Made by a program: the position numbers and the translations under genes. From Eonycteris spelaea (taxonomy: Eukaryota; Chordata; Mammalia; Chiroptera; Pteropodidae): 64,000 nt of DNA. Below, piece by piece: positions 56,158 to 64,000 of this stretch (its first letter is position 1; each line of letters begins with the position of its first letter). The notes beneath the pieces were generated by a model. That model searched no databases and was not told where the DNA came from. It was given only the letters and a program-made list of their open reading frames with translations. The stretch is taken from positions 1,612,001 to 1,676,000 of the forward strand of contig PUFA01000162.1 of assembly GCA_003508835.1 (NCBI GenBank), in the 5' to 3' direction.

Positions 56158-56321
56158 CAGCTTTGACTCAGCTCCTCTACGGTCCTTCCTATGGCCTGAA
56201 AGGCAATAAAGGCGATAGAGGCAACAGACTCTGGACAGATGAAAGTGATAACAGATTTCTAGCCAGAGACATCATTGCCTTCTTTTCTGGGAATGGGGCA
56301 GTCAGTGTCAAAGTTCAGTGA
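56158..56321 (+). CDS. Last coding exon of unrecognised gene, with stop
   Basis: Begins after CTTTCAG and takes the single G from the previous exon (G+CA = Ala). It then reads ALTQLLYGPSYGLKG, a charged NKGDRGNRLWTDESDNRF stretch and ARDIIAFFSGNG, and ends at TGA (56319-56321). It adds about 54 residues, so the two exons give a C-terminus of about 101 residues. The acceptor is a CAGCAG tandem: using the second AG (exon start 56161) removes one Ala and keeps the frame. No domain family was recognised. A candidate AATAAA lies at 56653-56658, inside a MIR; another is at about 57290. Confidence 0.6.
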
Positions 56322-56579
56322 ATGTGTGTCCTTTGAATCAGCTGTTATTTATTGGCTTTACTCTTACCCTGAATGACATCAAGGCTGTATCTGATTGGGT
56401 GGTGGTTGGATCAAATTTACTGGTTTCCTGTTAGTCATTAACTTTGACCTACTTGTATCCTTGACCTCCCCCCCACCCCACAATTTGCACCCCATCCTAA
56501 TGCTTGTGGAATTTTAATCTTCTGCTCTATTTTTTTTTTTACTATTATTTGCTACTGTTTCCTATTTTATAGCATCTTA
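56322..56579 (+). other. Probable 3' UTR of the unrecognised gene
   Basis: Follows the TGA stop. It contains a C-rich run at about 56467-56478 and a T10 run at about 56530-56540. No conserved element recognised; the transcript end is not defined. Confidence 0.4.
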
Positions 56580-56790
56580 TTGGGTTTGTAAATATTTTAA
56601 ATCTGCACTAAAATCCTGAGAGGTGGGTGTGGTCAGCCTTCTTTGATGGAAGAATAAATGGAGGCTTGTGACATGAAACCTTGCCCAAGCTCATGCAGTT
56701 GGAGAGAATGGTGGAGCCAGAACTTGAACCCAGATTTGATTTCACAGACTGTGCTTTTAACAATTACACTGCCTCCCTGATTACCACAGT
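56580..56790 (-). repeat. MIR SINE relic, may supply the poly(A) signal
   Basis: 'atcctgagaggtgggtgtggtcagcc', 'cttgcccaagctcatgcagttggagagaatggtggagccagaacttgaacccagatttg' is antisense MIR. AATAAA sits within it at 56653-56658. Confidence 0.82.
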
Positions 56791-57265
56791 GATGACATTT
56801 AGATTGCAAATATGTCCAAGAATTTTTTTTGTGCTTTGCATTAATACAAAGGCAATCTTAAAACAAACAGTTAAATAAGCTATATCCTCTCTAGATAGGC
56901 TTAGTGCAGTCACTGAGAAAGCTGAATTCATATAATGACAATTCTGGTTTATGATGAGCTGAGCCATTCTTGAGAACTGGGAGGTTCTCTGGCCACATGT
57001 CATTTCCCACACTGCGCTTGCTATGCTGCCAGGAGCAATTAGGCTAGACTCACCTTAACAGTTGCATGAGCAGCTATTCCTTCCAAAGCAATTGGGACTG
57101 GAGTTTGGCCAGGCAATCACACAGTTAAGGACAGCTTTGGCATTTATATATGAATCTCAAAATTTACAAAATGTACAAACTTCAAAATTTCAGGTATACT
57201 ATATCAATTTTACTGTAAGTAAAATTTCTTTTTGTTTAAAGATTTTTTTTTTCTAATTCTAAATA
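56791..57265. other. Non-coding, nothing recognised
   Basis: Short ORFs on both strands, none splice-flanked. Confidence 0.4.
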
Positions 57266-57585
57266 GAAAATTTGGTGAGTGTTGAAAACAATAAAATATA
57301 AACCACCACTCAGATGTAGCCACTGATAATATTTTGGTGTGGATGCTTCTAGTTTTTATTGCTACGAATATATATATCTTAAAAAGTACAAAAATAAATT
57401 TATAGTGTTCTAGATCCATTTTTACTTAGCATAACTTCAGCATTTTCCCCATGTTTTAAAATTTTCTTTTGCAACATGTAAAAAAGTGACTGCAGAGTAT
57501 TCCATGTGGATAGTTGCATAAGTTGTTCCATCCTACTATTAGGTAGATCTGATCCTCGTTATTTATTTTGACGGTTAAGAATATA
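57266..57585 (-). repeat. Old L1 (L1M) fragment
   Basis: 'gtagccactgataatattttggtgtgg', 'tagatccatttttacttagcataacttcagcattttccccatg' and 'gagtattccatgtggatagttgcataagttgttcc' match old antisense L1. Confidence 0.6.
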
Positions 57586-59430
57586 ATAAGAAAACCCAGA
57601 TCACTTGCTCTGTCACAATGAACGTGACTTGTATATTTTCCGGTACTAATGCTATATGTGAAAGGAACACTAGAAGTTCTCTTTTGACCCGGAAATTTTG
57701 AAACCTCCTTTTTCTTTCATTTAGGTGACTCATCTATGACAAGTAACGTCAGTTTTTCCATAGTTAGATGAAACTTGTGAAATCCCGAGTTCCACATAGT
57801 GTGGCCCTGATACTTGCTTGATGTACTTAATGCTTAGTATGCAAGTTAATTAAGCTTCCCTCACCCCGCTCTTTTTTGGGAGAGGGGGTTAAATGTTTCA
57901 TATGGGCTAAACCCTAGGTCAGGCAGCTGCACTGACCCTAGGAAACCCGTAGCCTCATGAGTGATGCTGCTTTTGCGGTCTCTTGGAGAGACAGTTACAG
58001 TGCAGTACCAGTATGGCTTCTTCTGAACTGAAGAGCTCGTGCTCCTAGGGATTAGAAATCTCAAACTAGGAAGGTTGATTACAACTGAGACAGGTGAGCA
58101 TTTAATAGAAGTGCTTTACTTGGAACAGGCTGATAAGAAGCCGGGACTATAATGTATTGTTCTGTGTTATTCTTCTCTTATAGACTCTCATTATTAAACT
58201 AAATCATCATCATTATCATTATCACCATCCTCACCAGACCATTGCTTTTCAGACATGTTTTCTGATTGCTCTTGGGATTCCACCATGCCATGGGGTTAGG
58301 TTAGGAGTAAGCGGAGGAGAACAAGGCCTTTAACCACCTTATTGTCTCATCAACCAACAGCTACGCTTTTATATGTTTTTATGTATTGAATCTCTGCAAA
58401 GAATTGTATTAAAAAAGGACTCCGCTGCTTAATGAAGTAAAGACCAGGAAACACTATGGCATATAGAATCAGTGGGAAGATGAAAAAGAAAATGAAAAAG
58501 ATATTCATACAGTATTACTTCACCTTACCATTGTGGCTGTAACTCTCCTGCAGGGACACAGTCCTTCTTGGGTTTTGGTATGTACCATAGGCCCTCTTGC
58601 TGGAATTCTCATAGACCAACCTATTACTAGCACAGTGGTTTCCAACAAGGTGCCTCAAAAGTTCTCAGCTTAGGAGAGACGGCATGATAGCCTTACAAGC
58701 ACTGGTGGTAGAAAGTGATCTTTTAGCTAATAGGTCAGCACACAGTGGTAAGTATAACCTCTTAAAGGCCCGGGAGACTGATTTCTATGTTCTAGTTGAT
58801 GTGGTAATAGCAGGATGTTCTTGCTGTCAGGGTGAAGTAGTGCATGAAACTGAGCCTGACAGTCTGTGAAGTCTTCATTATCTATTTCTAGACTCTTAAA
58901 ACATTTTCAATGGGCTCTCTTAAATTGAAGACTGATATCGATGAGTCACAGAGCTGACCACTCTTGAAACCACTGTTTGTGCCACAGTTCAGTTGACTAA
59001 AGAATTTCCTTAAAAACATTTGTCATCAGGGAAGACTAAAAAACTAAGAAATTTATGAGGGCTAATTTATAGTTGGAGCTCAGACCCCTTAGTCAATAGT
59101 TTTATTTTCAAGAAGGTTGATGCAGGAGTATGTATACATGAAGTCCTTAACATGAATATGTATTTAATTATTCAAAGAATGAGATTAGTATTGAGGTGAA
59201 AACTAGAGAGAAAATTCTTGCTATGTCTATGAGGAGAGGGGTAATAGTGCCCAATTAGCAAAAGTAACAGGACACATTGGAGTCAAATAGAGTCTGAGGT
59301 GTCTGCATTCTGGCTGCCACAGCATTCCTGCCACAGTATGATGTACACTTTCTGTGCACTGTACAACCCAGAAGATGTGAATGAATGGTACCCCTGGAAT
59401 TGTGCAATCCTGAAGCTCTAGGTATACCTA
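57586..59430. other. Non-coding; short (ATC)n
   Basis: A short (ATC)n/(ATT)n patch lies at about 58200-58228. No named repeat or exon in the remainder; the ORF at 58684-58869 is unsupported. Confidence 0.4.
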
Positions 59431-59484
59431 TCCACCCACCTGTCCGTCTGTCCATCCATCCATCCATCCATCCATCCATCCATT
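59431..59484. repeat. (CATC)n microsatellite
   Basis: A variant CCACCTGTC start leads into an uninterrupted run of CATC units. Confidence 0.93.
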
Positions 59485-59640
59485 CGATGGCTACAGAGCA
59501 TTTGTACTTCATGCCACACACTACTCTAGATACTAGGCTATGACAGTGAGCAATACAAAAAGATTCCTTCTCTTATGGAACTTAGAGGCCAATGGGAATC
59601 AGGTAGGGTGGTTCAAGGATCCAAGTGACAAAGAAGTAGA
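59485..59640 (-). repeat. L2-type relic
   Basis: 'atgccacacactactctagatactaggctatgacagtgagcaatacaaaaagattccttctcttatggaacttagagg' follows antisense L2. Confidence 0.65.
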
Positions 59641-60440
59641 TAAACTGGAACATTTCAGACATGGATAAGTGGAATGAAGCCAATAAAATAAGATGACAGT
59701 GTCTTGGACTGGGAAAGACTATTTTATGTTCTAAATTGGATCTAAAATGTACAACCTGTGTATTTTTGGCTATTTTTTATTCTTTTCTACCTACATTTTT
59801 ATATTTACCAATTTTCTTAAATTATTCTGAGAAAGGGCAAGATTCTTTTATCAAAATTATATATTCATTAGGAACTAAGGAATTAAGATATTTCTCAAGG
59901 TGCCAGTATTCAGTAGTGGAGACTGCGATGACTAAGTTTGTTAAATAGTTTCTGAAAATTGAATTAAAAAATAATAATAAATTGCTAGCCCATAGCACAT
60001 AAAAATAAATTTCAAATCTGTTCCGGGGAAAAATAATATAATTTGCTAATAAGGATTGAAGTAGAGAAATTGGAAGTTCAGGGTGTCCAGGGTTCTGCTT
60101 TTGGTTCTTTCCTACTTCCTAGCTTTTCCGCTGTTACTCTTAACTCACAGGTGCATTTATAAAGGTATTACATTTTCTACTTTAGTTATTTTAATTGGAA
60201 AGATAGTTTAAGGTATCTAGCCTGTCATCCCAAAAAATGGAAGACTAATTTTGGTTGCTTTGTTTTTATTAGGTTCTTCTAATAGATGAGATAGGAAGAT
60301 ATTTAGGGCAGAGCTCAAAAAATTATTAAAAACAAGTAGAAGCTCAGCCTCCCTTTATAATTTGAATTAGTGAAATATTATTGGTAAGTGAAAATAGTTG
60401 CACCTAGTAGAATATGTCAGTGATACAAAAAAGAAATCAG
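59641..60440. other. Non-coding, nothing recognised
   Basis: AT-rich; the ORF at 59736-59948 is unsupported. Confidence 0.4.
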
Positions 60441-61032
60441 TTTCAAGAAGAAAATTTATTTTATTTTATTTTCCCTGGACATGTGACTTTATTATTGTTA
60501 TTTTTTATTATGGTGACATTGGTTAATGAAATCAAGTAAGTTTCAGGTGTACGATTTAATAATTAGGCATATGTACATACTGCATTGTGTGTTACTGCCC
60601 ATTTTTAGATTTCTTTCTGTCACCACATATTTGACCCCTTTTACCCCATCTACTTCCCTCTTTCCCCCTCATCCTCTGGTAACACTAGTCTGTTGTCCAT
60701 GTCCATGAGTCTCTGTTTGTTTGTCCTGTTCATTTGTTGCTTTTAGGTTTATATCCCACATATAAATGATTATCATGTGGTTTTCGACTTTTTCTGTCTG
60801 GTTTATTTTGCTTAGCACGATTATCTCGAGGTCCATCCATGTTGTCACAAATGGCAGTATTTCATCTCTTCTTATGGCTGCGTAATACTCCATTGTATAT
60901 ATGAAGAACCACAGCTTCTTTAGCCAGTCATCTGTCTTGAAGGACACTTCGGCTTCTTCCATGTCCTGGCCACCGTGAATAATGCTGCTATGAACATTGT
61001 TGTGCAAATATCTTTCTGGATCCGGGTTTTCA
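60441..61032 (-). mobile_element. 5'-truncated L1, bat-like
   Basis: Begins with a T-rich (TTTTA)n tail. Wording 'ttatggtgacattggttaatgaaatc', 'gtttcaggtgtacgatttaataatta', 'ctctggtaacactagtctgttgtcc', 'tatttcatctcttcttatggctgcgtaatactccattgtatatatgaag' resembles L1 copies common in bats. It is less decayed than the L1M relics. Confidence 0.82.
60669..61007 (-). pseudogene. L1 ORF2 C-terminal fragment
   Basis: A 112-codon ORF with the FIYTMEYYAAIRRDE motif and a later TTWMDLEIIVLSK block, both characteristic of the ORF2 C-terminal segment. No reverse transcriptase or endonuclease part remains, so it is a dead remnant. Confidence 0.85.
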
Positions 61033-62815
61033 AGTTCCAGATGAGAATTTTAATGTTATAGTTTAAATGTCCAATGTGCAGATCTGCAGAATCAGTTTTA
61101 TGGTTTGAAAATTCAGCTGACTACTCTCTGAACACTAAATAGGGCTATATATAGCAAGAAGCATTGCCGTCTGATAGAAATATGTTAAACGTACATGTGC
61201 CACTCATTAACCTCAATGAATCACAGACTATTGTAAACCTTTTTCTTCTTTCTTTAAAAAATTTTTTTTGAGAATCTCATGTTAGATTAATTTTGCAGAG
61301 AGTACCTGCTATCCAGGTTACTAATGCACATGGCCCTTTTTGGCCCATCCTTCAGTCTGCATCGCCATGTTAGAACACAGTTTCCTGGAACCAGCAATAT
61401 ATTTGGCATGACTTAGACTAATGAATGATTTTTAAAACATGTATTATGGTGCTAAGCAAATGTTAAATGGAATAAATGTTAATTTAAATAGGCAGAAAGC
61501 TCAAGTTACGATGATCAGAAGAGGGATAACAACGATTGCTGGTACAGTTACGTATTTTGAGATTTTGAACGTTTCTAGTGTGTTTTACATATTTGTCATG
61601 AAAGGAACCCAGAAACATAACATGGTGAGCATGCCAGCTGGATTGAATGCATAATTTGTCAGCTACACACTTACGTAAGACCATATTATGATTAGAAATT
61701 TTAAAATTAATTTGAAGGGCTTGGAGAAGTTTATTATTTTTTTTAAGTAGTTGTGTTTGGAAGTTTTAATTTTGTAAAATGTGTTAGCGTAACGTCTTCA
61801 CATTTAGTTATGAAAAAATAGCTGTTTGTTTTTCAAATATTGTAATGTTTACTTTGAATTGGCATTGGTGGAAATAGTTGCTAAGAAGGAAAATGATTTG
61901 CATCCCACATTATAAATATTTTCAGGCTTTTAAATTATTTAATTCAGAGTATTCACTATTTATTATATTTTGCTCAAAATTTGAGAACATAGACCTTTCT
62001 TAGTGTTCTTTTTTATCACAGTTATATTTTTTATGCAATGCATTTCTGAAGATTATATCAATGATATTTTTAATAAATTTAGTAAATTCAGATTGACAAG
62101 GAAAGGTTACTAATTTTAAAAGAATTCGTAAGAAATTCATTAGTAAAATGTAGAAAACTTCCTTGATGTTGATACCTCTTTTTCTCTTTTTCTTATACAG
62201 GGGTTTCAATCTTGGCCACTCTAGATAACTTTTTAATATCACATTCAAAGATGTGTTGAATATTTTTGTTTTGAATGTATATATTTATTTTGACCTGCAT
62301 TAATTTGAGAAATAAAACTATAATAGAACACAAAAATTATAAAAATAATACCTCATTTATAGAATCTTTTTCTTCCAAAACTTACAAACTCTCACACTGT
62401 CAGAAAATCAGTTGTCAAGAAAATATTTGAAGGCATGATTATTGTCCTGACATTCTCACATTCTGTTGCTTTTCTTTTCTGTTAAATGAATAATCAAAGT
62501 AACAGGAAACTGTCTTTTTCACTGATTGGGCCCTGTTTGGGGTTAGTAGCCAGGGTGTGAAGAACACAAGTAACATTCACGCATAACCTAGAACCTGTTG
62601 TCAAACACATTCCTCACTTAAACTTTGTCTCCTGTGAAGCAATGTGTAATTTTTTAATTTTTATCGTTATAGTAATGATAAGAATGATATCATTCCCATG
62701 GATTTATAGCAGTCATTTCCTAATGGATCAGCTGCTCTGTGTCATCACTGACATTGTTGTTCTCATTATTTTTAGAAAAGTAGTCTATTAAGGGGTTTCA
62801 GATAGTCTCTTTTCT
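61033..62815. other. AT-rich non-coding; possible MER5-like fragment near 62200
   Basis: At 62201-62240 'ggggtttcaatcttggccactctagataac' resembles a MER5-type start. Nothing else recognised. Confidence 0.35.
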
Positions 62816-62824
62816 AAAGAGAAT

Positions 62825-62920
62825 ATCTAGTATTTACTGAGTGCCTTTTATATCCTAAAGGCTTTATTTACATGGTCTCTAATAAAAACCCTGGAACCTT
62901 GCAAAGACCTTCATGAGCTT
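62825..62920 (-). repeat. MIR SINE fragment
   Basis: 'tagtatttactgagtgccttttatatcctaaaggctttatttacatggtctctaataaaaaccctgg' is antisense MIR. Confidence 0.7.
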
Positions 62921-62924
62921 CCTT

Positions 62925-63345
62925 CATTCAACCAACTTTTGGTGTAACCTTTATGATGTTCTAGGCCCTTCTTTAGATACTTTAGGTAGTGAAGAAGGGG
63001 AAAGCAAACAAACCTTAAACCTGCACTTTAAAGCTCATAGCCTAGTAGGAGAAAGAAGATAAACTAAATAAATAAGTAAAATGCATGTATGCTAGATGAT
63101 GATCAGGGTTCTGGCAAAAAATAAAGCAAAGAAGTCGATTGGGAGTTTGTGTGTGGTGTGTGTGGTGTGTGTGTGTGTGTGTGTGTGTATAAGTGATATG
63201 TTCACTGTAATGCAGGGTAGGTCAGGGAGGCCTCAGTGGGAAGGTAACATTTAAGTAAGGACATGGAAGAAGAGAGGGAATGAAATAAGCCTGATGTGTC
63301 TGGGAAGAACATTCCAGGCAAGGAGATAGTAAGTACCGAGGCCCA
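62925..63345 (-). repeat. L2-type relic containing a (TG)n
   Basis: 'ttcattcaaccaacttttgg', 'gatgttctaggcccttctttagatac', 'aaagctcatagcctagtaggagaaagaagataaactaaataaataagtaaaatg', then 'gtgtctgggaagaacattccaggcaaggagatagtaagtaccgaggcc' is a good antisense L2 series. A (TG)n microsatellite occupies 63146-63188. Confidence 0.75.
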
Positions 63346-63359
63346 GGTACAAAATAATC

Positions 63360-63450
63360 AGCCTGGCCCAAGGTGACACAGTTCATAAGTACAGGATGGC
63401 TGGTTCAGACCCGGATTGTTAAAACCTGTGCTCACTCTGTGACTCTCAGT
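63360..63450 (-). repeat. MIR SINE fragment
   Basis: 'cccaaggtgacacagttcataagtacaggatggctggttcagacccggattgttaaaacctgtgctc' is antisense MIR. Confidence 0.75.
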
Positions 63451-64000
63451 AACTCTTAAAATTATATTTTTGTTCATCTTAGGAAGCTTTTCAGCTCCTA
63501 GCAAAATATGTTATACATTGTGACACTGATGATCTAACTATGTCTGCTTTCGAGCAAAAGTGATAGATACATAAGCAGGTAGACAGATAGATTAGTTTTC
63601 TCTGCTCTGCTGGTGGAACCTCAAAAATAACCTTCCTCCAGTCTCTTAAGAAGGTTAAGAAGTAACTTTTTAGGGAACTACCCTTCCTGCTTTTTCTTTT
63701 CTTTCTTTAAAATCTTAAATTTGTATTCTTTTGCTTTAAAAATCCCTCGGTTCTTGTTTTATTTGTGAGATTTCAAGACTATACTCTTAATTGCATAAAA
63801 GCTGACACAAGCAGCAGTTTAGAAGGAAGAGCATATGACAGTAACAGATGTGGGACAGTTTTTTCTCCATTCTATTAAGAGACATTGACTCTTTTGTTGT
63901 GTATATGGAACCTGTGAAAAGGTAGTTCCCTAGGATCATGGTGTATAGTGTTGTTTTTAAGTCTGAGTAATGAAGCATTAAATTGGTAGCAGATTATTAA
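63451..64000. other. Non-coding, nothing recognised
   Basis: AT-rich to the window end; the minus-strand ORF at 63787-63978 is unsupported. Confidence 0.4.

Noticed and set aside
59255..59521. Minus-strand ORF with Met-Asp-Gly-Trp repeats
   Set aside because: It is the translation of the (CATC)n microsatellite.
1..64000. Search for a prokaryotic or viral gene cluster, defence system or recent horizontal transfer
   Set aside because: No dense ORFs, ribosome-binding sites or coherent gene order. Everything recognisable is mammalian intron, intergenic or transposon DNA.

Overview
This is an ordinary, intron- and repeat-dominated stretch of a placental mammal nuclear genome. Evidence is the mixture of MIR, L2, old L1M, MaLR-type LTR, hAT and Tigger-like DNA transposon relics and simple repeats, with no dense operon-like ORFs. 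The L1 3' ends are of the Laurasiatherian type (antisense copies contain the GTTTCAGGTGTA block and the 'cacctgaaactaacataata' style terminus in sense). The copy at 60.4-61.0 kb looks most like bat L1s, so a bat is my best guess. No lineage-specific SINE was recognised, which would fit a lineage with little recent SINE activity. Species assignment is inference.

Only one gene model could be supported, on the + strand and confined to the last quarter of the window: small exons at 47553-47616 and 50203-50242, then two exons at 55833-55975 and 56158-56321 that end in a stop codon. Phases agree between exons 1 and 2 (phase 2) and between the two C-terminal exons (phase 1). They do not agree between 50242 (phase 0) and 55833 (needs two bases), so at least one exon is unseen or the two pairs belong to different transcripts. 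I do not recognise the encoded protein. The last intron is only 182 bp, ends in a CAGCAG tandem acceptor and contains a 17-bp direct repeat.

Layout: 0-6 kb holds MIR and L2 relics plus a 68-bp tandem duplication; 6.3-7.3 kb an L1ME-type 3' UTR; 8.9-10.8 kb antisense old L1; 13.0-13.9 kb a hAT relic split by a MaLR-type LTR; 15.1-16.2 kb an internally deleted L1; 18.4-19.6 kb old L1; 20.9-21.8 kb a MaLR-type LTR split by an antisense L1 with a 17-bp target-site duplication; 23.4-23.7 kb a hAT MITE; 24.7-25.3 kb a long L2; 26.8 kb a MER5-like relic; 30.1-33.4 kb L1 relics; 35.5-36.0 kb old L1 with a 16-bp VNTR; 42.0-45.3 kb a 3.3-kb internally deleted L1 with its target-site duplication; 47.5-56.3 kb the gene segment, with nested transposons in its introns; 60.4-61.0 kb antisense L1; 62.8-63.5 kb MIR/L2. 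No CpG island, tRNA, rRNA, CRISPR array or prokaryotic/viral system was seen. Interesting material is limited to the unrecognised gene, the nested insertions and two internally deleted L1 copies. Repeat family names come from memory of consensus sequences, not from a search.
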